DNA from: Kiritimatiellaceae bacterium
GTDB taxonomy: Bacteria > Verrucomicrobiota > Kiritimatiellia > Kiritimatiellales > Tichowtungiaceae
NCBI GenBank assembly: GCA_013141415.1
Contig: JABFQY010000003.1
Location: forward strand, 271,729 to 335,728
DNA: 64,000 nucleotides
Direction: 5' to 3'
The first letter of the stretch is position 1; each line of letters begins with the position of its first letter. This document shows, one piece after another, positions 26,488 through 35,895 of the stretch. The notes beneath the pieces are model-generated. The model was given only the letters and a program-made list of their open reading frames with translations. It was not told the DNA's origin and did no database searches. Position numbers and translations under genes: made by a program.

Positions 26488-27201
26488 TCAGCCAGAAAGA
26501 TCGCCAGCCCAAATCGGGCTGACTGCACCGTTTCCGTCGCGCAACAGCAGTTCGCCGTCCGGCCCGAAGCCGGCAAGAATTCCGGTGCGAACCGCTGTGC
26601 CGTTACGCACCATGACGGATTTTCCGATGTTCGGAATTTTTGATTCCCAGTTCTTCCGGATTTCCGGAAAGCCGCCCTGCGCCCATTCATCAAGCCGGAC
26701 GGAAAGACGCTTCAGCAGCTTTTCGAGCAGTTCATCGATGTCGCGGCGTTTGCCGGTTTCAATCAGAACCGACGTGGCGGGCTGATCAATGTGCTCCGCA
26801 TTCTGCATATTGACATTCAGGCCGATGCCGATGATGACGCCATCGGCAATTCCTTCGGAAAGAATCCCGCAGATTTTCTTCCCGTTCACCAGCACGTCGT
26901 TCGGCCATTTCAGCGACGGGTTCAGCCCTTCCGCTTCGAGCAGTTCGGCGACGGCAATCGCAGCGGCCATGGAAGCGGACGGTAACTTCCGGGGATTGAA
27001 TTTTCCGCACAGAAGAATTGAAAAGGTGAGATTGGCGCCAACCGACGAAACCCATTCACGGTCGAGCCGTCCCCGACCCTGCGTCTGTTCGCGCGCCGCA
27101 ACCACCGTGCCGGACGGAAGACTGTTCTCCACCGCCAGCCGTTCCTTAAGAAAGGTGTTGGTGGATGGAAGCCGCGCATACCACTGGAGATAAAATTTCA
27201 C
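26488..27201 (-). CDS. birA: Biotin-[acetyl-CoA-carboxylase] ligase, no DNA-binding domain
   Basis: 237 residues. Attaches biotin to carboxylase carrier domains. Biotinyl-AMP loop GRGRLDREWVS and KWPNDVLVNGKKICGIL are present, with a short C-terminal SH3-like domain. The N-terminal helix-turn-helix of bifunctional BirA is missing, so it should be an enzyme only, without repressor function. Confidence 0.92.
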   Translation of the reverse strand: MKFYLQWYARLPSTNTFLKERLAVENSLPSGTVVAAREQTQGRGRLDREWVSSVGANLTFSILLCGKFNPRKLPSASMAAAIAVAELLEAEGLNPSLKWPNDVLVNGKKICGILSEGIADGVIIGIGLNVNMQNAEHIDQPATSVLIETGKRRDIDELLEKLLKRLSVRLDEWAQGGFPEIRKNWESKIPNIGKSVMVRNGTAVRTGILAGFGPDGELLLRDGNGAVSPIWAGDLSG

Positions 27202-27268
27202 TGAGAAATGTATGCCCGTTCCGGCAGAAAACGGCCATCAGAAAAACGATAACAAATGCGTCCAGCTT

Positions 27269-29134
27269 CTATTGAGCCGCTCCAGCCTGATGGTATTTCA
27301 GAATCATTTGGTTCAGCTCGGCCCCTTTATCTCTGGCAAGATCCTTCGGATAACGCCCGCGTTTGTCACATATCTGGGGATTTGCACCATGCTCCAACAG
27401 CACTCTAATGTTTTCGGTTGCATCCCCTCCCACAGCAACATGTAAAGCAGTCACGCCGGCTTGATCCTGATGGTTTGGATCCGCACCTGCTTCTAAGAGC
27501 AAGGGAAGGATGCTATCCGTTTTGCCCCAATTCCATATCGCCGCATCTAACAGAGGTGTGCGACCTTTTGAATCGGCACTATTCACATCCGCCCCGTACT
27601 GAAGCAGTAATACCATAATTTGTAAGCCCGACGCATTGTGTGCAGCCCATCCGAGAGCTGTCCGGCCATCCATATCTTTATCGTTCGGGTCAGCCCCACC
27701 TATGAGCAACTCTTGGCAGAGAGCATAATCCCTTGCCTTAACAGCCTGATGCAACGGGTTCGCCAAAACCGAAGCCTGTGCAGCACCCGCGTTCTGCAGT
27801 GCCGCAATGATGGGTCGATTTCCCCGCTGGACGGCGTACTCCATGACCGACAGACCGGCGCGATCTGTGGCATTCACATCCGCTCCATGTGAAATTAAGC
27901 CGCGAACCTGCCGCAAATGTCCGGAGCGAACGGCATTCATCAGCACCGAAACGCCTTTCTCATCCTGAAAGTTTACCTGCGCTCCGGCGGCAATCAGTGC
28001 CTCACGAATGTTGTCGGAATGTGACGTATCGCCCCAGCACACGGCATAAAACAACGGAGTGCGTAAAACACGGCTGTTCACTTCTGCTTTAGCCCCGCGC
28101 ATAAGCAGGTATGACAAGGCATCATACTTTTCGTTCTGCACAGCGGCGAAAAGCGCGGTACGACCGATTGTATCCGGCTCTTCAATCGGAAATCCATTAG
28201 CCAACAGCCAGTCTAAGACCCGGATCTGCCCCGTAAAGCCCGCGCCCTGTCCGGCAGTCATTCCTCTTTGATCATGGACGGTGAGCGGCATACCCGCCTG
28301 ATAGAAGAGATTCAGCATTTCCAGCTCGCCCTTTTCTGCAAATCGAACAAAGCAGTCGGCCGTGAAATCGCTGCCATCCACCGAAATTCCATTGATAAAT
28401 TCGATGATTTTATCCGGTGAAAGTTTCGACGCCGTTTCAAAGTACGACACATGCGGTTTTTCTATTACCTGATCGATCTGGACAGGTTTTGCCGGATCGC
28501 AAGCCTGCTGAAGACTGCGCACAAGCTCATTGGAAGAACTTAAAGGATCGCCAAGCCGCTTAGCCATTTCGAGCACTCCGGCGGACTGCGGAGCGTCAAT
28601 TCCAATGGCGGCCGGAATGAGGATCAGACTATGGACGGCTAACGGTCCGGACAGCCGCCGAATACAAATTTTTGATGCGCTGGGATAATCCATCAAAGGA
28701 ATAACCAGCGTACTTACATTGATCGCCCCCATGACATCGGCGACATTGGAAAACAAATCCAATGCCACGATTTGATCCTTATCATTCAGTAATTGGATAA
28801 TAAAATTCGCATTGCTGCTGGCGCAGACAAATGACATGGCGAGATCGGACGTTAATTTAGTCCGATCCAATTCAAGAACCAGCTTACCCCTGCCCCACGG
28901 CTTCTCTGAATCGACAGACCACCGCGCAGGAGCCGCGGGAAAAGCCCCGTCCTGCTGATTCACGCGTACAACCCATTCAGCACCGCTTAACGTCGGTTTG
29001 CCTTCTGCAAAACTCACGGAAGCCCAGGGGGAAGAAGGTTCTGCGAAGGCCCGGGACTCAAGCAGAAATACGCCCGACAACATTATGATGCACAATAAAC
29101 TGAGGCGACGGTTCACGCGGAATACAGTTTTCAT
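27269..29134 (-). CDS. Exported ankyrin-repeat protein
   Basis: 621 residues with a signal peptide (RRLSLLCIIMLSGVFLLESRAFAEP). Residues about 30-200 form a beta-rich domain without recognised family; the rest holds roughly ten ankyrin repeats with the GADVNAxDxxGxTPL pattern, for example GADPNDKDMDGRTALGWA and GADVNSADSKGRTPLLDA. It should act outside the cytoplasm as a protein-binding scaffold; the partner is unknown. ATG at 29134 with GGAGG seven bases ahead was preferred over an adjacent GTG. Confidence 0.85.
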   Translation of the reverse strand: MKTVFRVNRRLSLLCIIMLSGVFLLESRAFAEPSSPWASVSFAEGKPTLSGAEWVVRVNQQDGAFPAAPARWSVDSEKPWGRGKLVLELDRTKLTSDLAMSFVCASSNANFIIQLLNDKDQIVALDLFSNVADVMGAINVSTLVIPLMDYPSASKICIRRLSGPLAVHSLILIPAAIGIDAPQSAGVLEMAKRLGDPLSSSNELVRSLQQACDPAKPVQIDQVIEKPHVSYFETASKLSPDKIIEFINGISVDGSDFTADCFVRFAEKGELEMLNLFYQAGMPLTVHDQRGMTAGQGAGFTGQIRVLDWLLANGFPIEEPDTIGRTALFAAVQNEKYDALSYLLMRGAKAEVNSRVLRTPLFYAVCWGDTSHSDNIREALIAAGAQVNFQDEKGVSVLMNAVRSGHLRQVRGLISHGADVNATDRAGLSVMEYAVQRGNRPIIAALQNAGAAQASVLANPLHQAVKARDYALCQELLIGGADPNDKDMDGRTALGWAAHNASGLQIMVLLLQYGADVNSADSKGRTPLLDAAIWNWGKTDSILPLLLEAGADPNHQDQAGVTALHVAVGGDATENIRVLLEHGANPQICDKRGRYPKDLARDKGAELNQMILKYHQAGAAQ

Positions 29135-29274
29135 CACTCATCCTCCTGTCACTCTGCCGGATACTTTTTAATTCAGGAAACATGTATAAAGAACAACTCC
29201 CTGACCGGCTCAGAACATAATGGCTCGATAATAATCTTGCAAAACAAAAGCAGACTCCGGCTTCATAGGAGACT

Positions 29275-30576
29275 ATGAAATTGCACATTATCGGCATTGG
29301 CGGAACGGGGATGAACGGCATCGCCCAGCTGGCCGCACATGCCGGATATTCTGTCTCCGGCTCCGACCGCGCGACCGGTCTGCCAATTTTCAATACGCTG
29401 GAAAAACTGGGCGTCCGGATTGTTCCTCAGGACGGCTCCGGTATCACCGCCGATACCAATGCCGTCGTCTACAGCACCGCCATTGAATCCGACAATCCAG
29501 ACATCCAACAATCCAAACTCCTTAACATCCCCCTGCTCCACCGCGCCGATATGCTGGCAAAGCTCTGTGAAGGCAAAGAGGTAATCGCCGTCGCTGGAAC
29601 CGCCGGAAAATCCACCGTCACCGGAATGCTTGGTTGGATTTTTCAATGCCTCGGCAAAGACCCGACCGTCTATTGCGGAGCCCCGGTTTTGAATTGGCAA
29701 CGTAGAGGCGACGCCCCCGTCGCCTTCTCCAATAAACGCGACGAGGGCGTCGCGTCTACGCTGGGAAACGTTCGATTTGGAACCGGCCCATGGATCATCG
29801 AAGCCGACGAAAGCGACAAGTCGTTCCTTAAGTTTCATCCACACCACGCGATTATCACCAACATCGCCGAGGATCACTTTTCGCTGGCCGAACTTCACCA
29901 ACTCTTCGCGCAGTTTGAGTCGCAGGTTTCCGGCACCGTCGTCAAAAAACCCGAACAGTTCGACGTAAAGCTTTCCATCCTCGGCGAACACAATGTTGAA
30001 AACGCCAACAACGCGCTGACGCTCTGCAAAGCGCTCGGCCTTGATATGCAAAAGTGCGTCGCCGCAGTCGCAACCTTTAGGGGAATCGAACGGCGGCTCG
30101 AACGGGTCGGCCCGAAAGTGATCGACGACTTCGCGCACAGCCCGATCAAGATCGCCGCCGCGCTTGAGGCAGTTTCCGGCGAGTTCTCGGCGTTCTCGGC
30201 CTACTGGCGTCCGCACGGTTACACACCGCTTTTCCAAGGATTGGACGGTTTCATAGCGGTTTTTGCCAATGCCTGGAAAGCGCCGCGTGAGGGCACGCGG
30301 CCTACAGCAGATTGTAGGCCCGGTGACCCCACCGGGCGTTTAAAACATTTATTCATCCTGCCGGTTTATTTCGCCGGCGGAACGGTAAATATCAAAATCA
30401 CCTCGGAACAGTTTGTTGAAAAACTGAACGCCGCCGGTGTTCCGGCAGAGTTCGTCCCGGACTACGCCTCACTGGAAAAACAGCTGTTAAAAAAAGCACT
30501 CCCTGTGCTATGTATGGGCGCTCGTGATCCGGACCTGCCGCTTTTTGCCCGCAGACTCGCCGCGGTTTTGAAGTGA
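29275..30576 (+). CDS. Mur ligase family protein (MurC/Mpl-like) carrying two in-frame palindromic inserts
   Basis: 433 residues. The N-terminal Rossmann domain (LHIIGIGGTGMNGIA), the P-loop AGTAGKSTVTGML, EADESDKSFL and the central NANNALTLCKALG with FRGIERRLERVG and DDFAHSP place it among UDP-N-acetylmuramate-type ligases, closest to MurC or the recycling ligase Mpl. Odd: the usual GTHGKT is GTAGKST. Odder: residues about 143-162 and 337-355 are coded by GC-rich palindromes (29701-29760 and 30283-30338) in loops where the family has no such sequence, and both keep the frame. Whether the enzyme is active with these inserts cannot be seen. Confidence 0.8.
   Translation: MKLHIIGIGGTGMNGIAQLAAHAGYSVSGSDRATGLPIFNTLEKLGVRIVPQDGSGITADTNAVVYSTAIESDNPDIQQSKLLNIPLLHRADMLAKLCEGKEVIAVAGTAGKSTVTGMLGWIFQCLGKDPTVYCGAPVLNWQRRGDAPVAFSNKRDEGVASTLGNVRFGTGPWIIEADESDKSFLKFHPHHAIITNIAEDHFSLAELHQLFAQFESQVSGTVVKKPEQFDVKLSILGEHNVENANNALTLCKALGLDMQKCVAAVATFRGIERRLERVGPKVIDDFAHSPIKIAAALEAVSGEFSAFSAYWRPHGYTPLFQGLDGFIAVFANAWKAPREGTRPTADCRPGDPTGRLKHLFILPVYFAGGTVNIKITSEQFVEKLNAAGVPAEFVPDYASLEKQLLKKALPVLCMGARDPDLPLFARRLAAVLK
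29701..29760. repeat. REPIN-like element E3, in frame inside the Mur ligase gene
   Basis: Exactly 60 bases. Outer CGTAGA/TCTACG; hairpins GGCGACG-cccc-CGTCGCC and CGCGACG-aggg-CGTCGCG. Codes 20 residues (RRGDAPVAFSNKRDEGVAST) without breaking the frame. Confidence 0.85.
30283..30338. repeat. REPIN-like element E4, in frame inside the Mur ligase gene
   Basis: Hairpins CCGCGTG-aggg-CACGCGG and CCCGGT-gacccc-ACCGGG flank a central inverted repeat GGCCTACA-gcagat-TGTAGGCC. The order of parts is the reverse of E1, with the GTAGGCC pairs in the middle. Codes a loop rich in R, P, G and T. Confidence 0.8.
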
Positions 30577-30588
30577 AAGGAAATGTGC

Positions 30589-32010
30589 ATGAAACAAATC
30601 ATTACAGCTCTTCCTGCAGTGCTTATCGCAACCGCCGGCGTTCACAGTCAGGCGGCAACGCGGCCCGTTAAACCGAATTTTGTTTTCTTTCTGGTTGATG
30701 ATCTGGGCTGGGGAGATTTGGGCTGCTTCGGAAGCACGTTCCATGAAACACCGAATATCGATAAGCTGTGTTCCCAAGGGATGAAATTCACCATGGCCTA
30801 TTCGGCCTGCACGGTCTGCTCTCCGAGCCGGGCCGCCATCCTGACCGGTCGCTATCCGGCACGGTTGCATCTGACGGACTATATCCCCGGGCGCGTCAAA
30901 AATCCTTTGGCTAAGCTTATCATCCCGGACTGGAAGATGTTCATCGACCATGAGCGGATTACGCTGCCTGAAGCCTTGAAAAAAGAAGGCGGCTATACGA
31001 CTCAGCTTATTGGAAAATGGCATATGATGCCTAGTCGGACGCCCGAACTGTGTCCAGAACATACTCCGGAAAAGCACGGGTTTGACGGAAATATCGCGGG
31101 CTGCGCATCTGGACAGCCATCCGGTCCAGGAAAATATTTTTATCCATGGAACCTGCCGAACCTTGACGGCGGGAAAGAAGGCGATTTCCTGACAGACCGG
31201 CTGACGGATAAAGCTGAGGAGTTTATTACATCTACCGGTGAAAAACCGTTTCTGCTCTATATGGCCTACTATGCGGTGCATGAACCGGTGATGACCAAAC
31301 CGGAGTACGAAAAAAAATATGCGGACAAGCTGGCGAAGGCTCCGACAAATACCTACCCGCAAACGAATCCAAAGTATGCAGGGCTGGTGCAAAGCGTGGA
31401 TGACAGCGTCGGGCGGATCGTTGAAAAACTGCGGGCGGAAGGAAAGCTGGAAAATACAATCTTCATTTTCACCAGTGACAATGGCGGTTTAAAAAATGAC
31501 TACAACGGCGGGCTGGCAGGAACGAAAGGTACGGCCTTCGAAGGCGGAACGCGCGTGCCGGCATTTATTGTCTGGCCAGGCGTAACCAAGGCGGGAAGCA
31601 CATCGGACGTTCCGGTCATCGGAACCGATTATTACCCCACCATACTCGAAATGGCCGGCCTGCCGCCCAAACCAGAAGAGCATAAAGACGGCGTGAGTCT
31701 TGTGCCGTTACTTAAACAGTCCGGGACGCTCAGCCGGGACGCATTGTATTGGCATTATCCCCATTATCACGCCACCAAGCCGTATGGCGCGATTCAGCAC
31801 AAAGGCTGGAAGCTGATCGAGTTTTTCGAGGACGGAGAATTGATGCTTTTCGATCTCGCCAAGGATCCGAAGGAAGAAAACAATCTCGCCCAAAGCAAAC
31901 CGGAAAAAGCCGCCGAATTGCTGAAAAAACTACAGGAATGGCGCCTGTCGGTAAACGCCCAGATGCCGACGTCGAATCCGAACTATGATCCGCAAAAGGC
32001 AAAAAAATAA
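30589..32010 (+). CDS. Secreted sulfatase (type I, formylglycine-dependent)
   Basis: 473 residues with a signal peptide (MKQIITALPAVLIATAGVHSQA). The metal-site motif VDDLGWGDLGCFGS is followed by CSPSRAAILTGRYPAR, whose Cys is converted to formylglycine by a maturase; GKWHMM and TSDNGG further on complete the active site. Hydrolyses sulfate esters, probably on a sulfated polysaccharide, in the periplasm or outside. The ATG at 30589 was chosen because AAAGGA lies eight bases ahead; ATG 30583 is too close. Sulfatases are very numerous in marine Kiritimatiellota and Planctomycetota. Confidence 0.93.
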   Translation: MKQIITALPAVLIATAGVHSQAATRPVKPNFVFFLVDDLGWGDLGCFGSTFHETPNIDKLCSQGMKFTMAYSACTVCSPSRAAILTGRYPARLHLTDYIPGRVKNPLAKLIIPDWKMFIDHERITLPEALKKEGGYTTQLIGKWHMMPSRTPELCPEHTPEKHGFDGNIAGCASGQPSGPGKYFYPWNLPNLDGGKEGDFLTDRLTDKAEEFITSTGEKPFLLYMAYYAVHEPVMTKPEYEKKYADKLAKAPTNTYPQTNPKYAGLVQSVDDSVGRIVEKLRAEGKLENTIFIFTSDNGGLKNDYNGGLAGTKGTAFEGGTRVPAFIVWPGVTKAGSTSDVPVIGTDYYPTILEMAGLPPKPEEHKDGVSLVPLLKQSGTLSRDALYWHYPHYHATKPYGAIQHKGWKLIEFFEDGELMLFDLAKDPKEENNLAQSKPEKAAELLKKLQEWRLSVNAQMPTSNPNYDPQKAKK

Positions 32011-32049
32011 AAAAGGTTCGGGCACGCTGAACAATAATTGAACTGCGCT

Positions 32050-33522
32050 ATGAGTTTTAAAATCTACAACACGATGTCCCGCTCGCAGGAAGAGCTGGTT
32101 CCGCTGAAAGACAACCACGTCCGCATGTACACCTGCGGCCCGACGGTTTACAACTACGCCCATATCGGCAACTACCGCGCCTATATGTTCGAAGACCTGC
32201 TTCGCCGCTGGATCAAATACAAAGGGTTCAAGGTGACACAGGTGCAGAACCTGACGGACGTGGACGACAAGACCATCCGCGGCTCGCGCGAAACCGGCCT
32301 GCCGCTGCGCGAGTACACCCAGAAATACAAGGACGCCTTTTTCGCCGACCTCAAATCGCTCAATATCGAGCCCGCCGAGTTTTATCCCGCCGCGACCGAC
32401 TGCATTCCCGAAATGATCGCCATTATCGAAAAGCTCTTCGCTAAAGGACTGGCCTACAAGTCCGATGACGGCTCGGTCTATTTCCCGATCGATAAGTTTC
32501 CTGAATACGGAAAACTGGCGCACCTCGACCGCGAAGGAATGCGCTCCGGCGCGCGCGTCGCGCAGGACGAATACGACAAGGAAAACGCCGCCGACTTCGC
32601 CCTTTGGAAAGGCTACGACGAAGCCGACGGCGATGTCGTCTGGGATTCGCCGTGGGGCAAAGGCCGCCCCGGCTGGCATATCGAGTGTTCCGCCATGAGC
32701 ATGAAATATCTCGGCGAGACCTTCGATCTGCACACCGGCGGCGTGGACAACATTTTTCCGCACCACGAAGACGAAATCGCTCAGAGCGAAGGTGCCAACG
32801 GTTGCATGTATTCCAAATACTGGATGCACTGCGCCCACCTGCAAGTGGACGGTAAAAAAATGTCCAAGTCGCTCGGCAACTTCTACACGCTGCGCGAGAT
32901 TCTGGAAAAAGGTTTCACCGGACGCGAAATCCGCTACGAACTGATCGGTACGCACTATCGCCAAAGCCTCAACTTTACCTTCGCCTCGCTGAACGCCAAC
33001 CGCGCCGCCCTCGCCCGCCTCGACGAATTCTACGCCAAGGTCAAAGACGCTGCGCGGGACGAGCTTGTAGGACAGGCTTCTCTGTACCCAGAGAGCCTGT
33101 GTGGTAGTAACGAGAACACACGCTCCCGAATACGGGAAGCGTGTCCTACAATGAAAGACCTGCCCGGCTGGGCCATTGAACTCGAAAAGCGGTTCGCCGA
33201 ATCGCTCGACGACGACCTTAACATCGCTGGCGGACTCGGCGCACTATTCGACGGCGTCCATGAAGGCAACAAAGCGTTTCCGATGGATTCAAAAACCGCG
33301 CTGGCTGTTTCCAACCTTTGGAAAAAACTGGATAGCGTCCTCGGATTCCTTGAGCCGCCCGCCGCTGAAATTCCGGCGGAACTGATTCTGATGGCCGAAG
33401 CGCGCGTCGCCGCAAAAAAAGCCAAAAACTTCGCCGAAGCCGACCGCCTGCGCGACGCCATCACCGCCGCCGGTTGGACCGTTCAAGACACTCCGACCGG
33501 TCCGAAGTTGAAGAAAAATTAG
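32050..33522 (+). CDS. cysS: Cysteinyl-tRNA synthetase with an in-frame palindromic insert
   Basis: 490 residues. Charges tRNA-Cys. HIGH-type motif in GPTVYNYAHIGNYRAY, zinc ligands (CGPT, CSAMS, HHEDE) and KMSKS in KKMSKSLGNF. Odd: residues about 340-368 (LVGQASLYPESLCG...EACPTM) are coded by a palindromic element between KDAARDE and KDLPGWAIE, at the start of the C-terminal helical region. The frame is preserved, and the gene must be functional unless a second cysS exists. The ATG starting MSFKIYNT was chosen over a TTG further up. Confidence 0.95.
   Translation: MSFKIYNTMSRSQEELVPLKDNHVRMYTCGPTVYNYAHIGNYRAYMFEDLLRRWIKYKGFKVTQVQNLTDVDDKTIRGSRETGLPLREYTQKYKDAFFADLKSLNIEPAEFYPAATDCIPEMIAIIEKLFAKGLAYKSDDGSVYFPIDKFPEYGKLAHLDREGMRSGARVAQDEYDKENAADFALWKGYDEADGDVVWDSPWGKGRPGWHIECSAMSMKYLGETFDLHTGGVDNIFPHHEDEIAQSEGANGCMYSKYWMHCAHLQVDGKKMSKSLGNFYTLREILEKGFTGREIRYELIGTHYRQSLNFTFASLNANRAALARLDEFYAKVKDAARDELVGQASLYPESLCGSNENTRSRIREACPTMKDLPGWAIELEKRFAESLDDDLNIAGGLGALFDGVHEGNKAFPMDSKTALAVSNLWKKLDSVLGFLEPPAAEIPAELILMAEARVAAKKAKNFAEADRLRDAITAAGWTVQDTPTGPKLKKN
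33065..33151. repeat. REPIN-like element E5, in frame inside cysS
   Basis: 87 bases (29 codons). Outer TTGTAGGACA/TGTCCTACAA; inner stems AGGCTtCTCTG with CAGAGAGCCT and ACGCTcCCG with CGGGAAGCGT; unpaired middle. Longer than E1 and E3 but with the same outer-repeat-plus-two-hairpins plan. Confidence 0.85.
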
Positions 33523-33576
33523 CCACGAAAAGGCACGAAAACAGGATTTAAATTTTTGTGTTTTTTGTGGCGATTA
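33523..33576. terminator. Inverted repeat after cysS
   Basis: CCACGAAAAGGCACGAAAA pairs imperfectly with TTTTTGTGTTTTTTGTGG across a short AT spacer, followed by few Ts. It lies between two converging genes and may stop transcription from both sides. Confidence 0.45.
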
Positions 33577-33583
33577 ACTACCC

Positions 33584-34246
33584 CTATAAATCCGGAACAG
33601 TTTCGAGGAAGAGCTGACCGGTCGGGCTGATTTTGAAGACGCAAATCACGCCGGGTTGAAGTTTTTGATAAACCGCATTGCCGTAGATGGCTTTGATGCC
33701 GTACTGCCGGAGTGCGTCGGGATTGTTAGCCAAATCCCATATGGCAGTCCAGAAAAGTTTCCGCTCAGAAAAATGCAGCCGCTTGAGCAAATCCCGGTAG
33801 CGGGCGGGCGGGACTCCGTCCTTTTCGATCGCAAAACCGAACGCGGGCGGCTGGGTTTCGCCGTAGATGCGCCGCCAGAGATAGAGCGAACGCTCTTTGC
33901 CATCCATGACGGCCTGCCCGGGAAAGGTGACGATGAGTGCGTCGAAGTGAACAACGTCGCCTTGAATTTCATATTCTTTTTCGAGCACCATCTTGAGCGG
34001 ATTATCGCGCGCCGTTTCAACAAAGCGGATGGCCGTGTAGAGTTTGCCGTTACGGGTTTCCTGCCGGACGACTTTGGCGTAACCGATCTGGTCTTCGTGC
34101 ATGAGCGTCGCCAGAGACTGCTTAAGTTTTTTATTTTCACCGAGCAGGTCGTGAACGGTTTTGGTGCCATAGAAAAGGGCCCCGGAAATAAAAATGACCG
34201 CCACCAGCGCCAGCAGGCCGAAAACAGTTCTGATCAGCTTTTTCAT
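33584..34246 (-). CDS. Membrane-anchored protein of unknown function
   Basis: 220 residues. One N-terminal transmembrane helix (LIRTVFGLLALVAVIFISGALFYG) is followed by a short coiled coil (LLGENKKLKQSLATLMHEDQIGYAKVV) and a mixed alpha/beta domain that faces the periplasm if the anchor is a type II signal anchor. No known family recognised. It lies between converging cysS and the divergent tmk-holB pair and seems to be monocistronic. Confidence 0.75.
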   Translation of the reverse strand: MKKLIRTVFGLLALVAVIFISGALFYGTKTVHDLLGENKKLKQSLATLMHEDQIGYAKVVRQETRNGKLYTAIRFVETARDNPLKMVLEKEYEIQGDVVHFDALIVTFPGQAVMDGKERSLYLWRRIYGETQPPAFGFAIEKDGVPPARYRDLLKRLHFSERKLFWTAIWDLANNPDALRQYGIKAIYGNAVYQKLQPGVICVFKISPTGQLFLETVPDL

Positions 34247-34330
34247 GACCGGAATCTTACTCCGGTTTTCCGAGCTTTGGAAGGCAACGAAGTTGCATTT
34301 CGGCGCTTTCGCGGTTAACTTCTTTTCCGT

Positions 34331-34978
34331 ATGCGCGGCAAATTCATAACTTTAGAGGGGCCGGAAGGCTCCGGAAAATCGACGCAGGCCAAGACGCTGA
34401 TCCGGCGGCTGGCCGGTTGCGGTATCGAAGCCGTTTACGCCCGCGAGCCGGGCGGTACGGCAATCGGCGAAGCGATCCGCAATATTCTCCAGCATAATGA
34501 GGCGGGCGAAGCCCCTTGTGAACGGGCGGAACTGCTTCTGTTCGAAGCCAGCCGTAATCAGCTGGTTGAAAAAGTGATCCGACCTCATCTCAAAAAAGGC
34601 ATTTGGGTAATCTGTGACCGTTTTATGGATTCAACCACCGCCTATCAGGGCTACGGTCGCAACCTGCCGGTCGAAGAAATTCAGGCCATTAACCGGTTCA
34701 GCGTCAATGGCGTTTCTCCCGACCTCACTTTGCTACTCGATCTGGATGTCGCCACCGGTTTTAAACGGATCGCCCAGCGCTATCTCGCGCTCGGCGAATC
34801 GGCGGATCGCTTCGAACAGGAAGATCGCTCGTTTCACGAACGGGTTCGGGAAGGTTATCTAAAGCTGGCGAAGCAAGACCCGAAACGTTTTTACATCATC
34901 AATGCCGCGAAAAAACCTGACGCCGTCGCCGTCGCAATCTGGGATACCGTTACCGATGTCTTCCGGCAGTCAATTTAG
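34331..34978 (+). CDS. tmk: Thymidylate kinase
   Basis: 215 residues. Phosphorylates dTMP to dTDP. P-loop GPEGSGKSTQ, the DR(F/Y) motif in CDRFMDSTTAYQGYGR and a Lid region rich in R and E. Overlaps the next gene by 23 bases; tmk next to holB is a common arrangement in bacteria. Confidence 0.96.
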   Translation: MRGKFITLEGPEGSGKSTQAKTLIRRLAGCGIEAVYAREPGGTAIGEAIRNILQHNEAGEAPCERAELLLFEASRNQLVEKVIRPHLKKGIWVICDRFMDSTTAYQGYGRNLPVEEIQAINRFSVNGVSPDLTLLLDLDVATGFKRIAQRYLALGESADRFEQEDRSFHERVREGYLKLAKQDPKRFYIINAAKKPDAVAVAIWDTVTDVFRQSI

Positions 34979-35891
34979 TTCCGCATGGACGGGCATCGAA
35001 ACCAGCTGGCGCAACGGCCAGCTGGCTCATGCTTATCTGTTGCAAGGCGCGCCGCACGGTGCGGCATTGCGGTTTGCCGAAAAACTGCTCAACCTGATTT
35101 TTAATAATCATCCGCAGGTTCAGACGCACGTCCATCCCGACATTGTCTGGATCGAACCGCAGAGTAAAAGCCGCCAGATTATCATCGAAGAAATCCGCGA
35201 CCTGATCCGCCAGCTTTCACAAACCTCATTCGCAGGCGGCTGGAAAGCCGGTGTGATTCTATGCGCCGACCGCATGACGGATCAGGCGGCCAACGCACTC
35301 CTGAAGACGCTCGAAGAGCCGTCGGCCAGAACTTTGCTGATTTTAGTGACCGATGAACCGCAGGCGCTACTGCCAACTATTTCGTCGCGCTGTCAGCGCA
35401 TCTCGCTATCCGACGAGGACGAGGAAGTCGCCCGGCACTGGAAAGACCCCATGCTCGATATTCTCGGTGAACTGCCGCCAGCCAGCATTCCGGAAGCGAG
35501 TTTGTTTACGGGCCGCATCACCGGCATTCTCAACGAGTTGAAAGAAAAGTTTGAAACCGAAGAATCCGAACGGTTGCCGGAAGATTTATCAGCCAAAGAG
35601 GCCAAAGACCTGCTGGCAGCCCGCTCGACGGCGCGCCTAATTGAATCGCGCACCGAAATTCTGCGTACCCTGCTCCAGTGGCAGCGCGACATCTTGATGC
35701 TGGTTCTGGAACAGGATGAAAGCACCCTGCACTTTCAGGACGATACCGAACAACTGAAACGGCAGGCGATGATTTGTACGCGGACCGAAGCGCTTCGCCG
35801 CATCGCCGCAGTGGATGAGATGTGCCGTCAGTTTGACCGCAACCTGCCCGCCGAACTGGTGTTCAACAACTTTTTCGCGCAGTTGGTTTAG
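34956..35891 (+). CDS. holB: DNA polymerase III subunit delta prime-like
   Basis: 311 residues. Clamp-loader subunit. The AAA+ fold is recognisable by AHAYLLQGAPHGAA (a degenerate P-loop, as expected for delta prime), ADRMTDQAANALLKTLEEPSA, LILVTDEPQALLPTISSRC and the SRC motif for contact with the neighbouring ATPase. The ATG inside tmk was chosen because the delta-prime core begins right after it. Expected to be cotranscribed with tmk. Confidence 0.85.
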   Translation: MSSGSQFSSAWTGIETSWRNGQLAHAYLLQGAPHGAALRFAEKLLNLIFNNHPQVQTHVHPDIVWIEPQSKSRQIIIEEIRDLIRQLSQTSFAGGWKAGVILCADRMTDQAANALLKTLEEPSARTLLILVTDEPQALLPTISSRCQRISLSDEDEEVARHWKDPMLDILGELPPASIPEASLFTGRITGILNELKEKFETEESERLPEDLSAKEAKDLLAARSTARLIESRTEILRTLLQWQRDILMLVLEQDESTLHFQDDTEQLKRQAMICTRTEALRRIAAVDEMCRQFDRNLPAELVFNNFFAQLV

Positions 35892-35895
35892 AACG

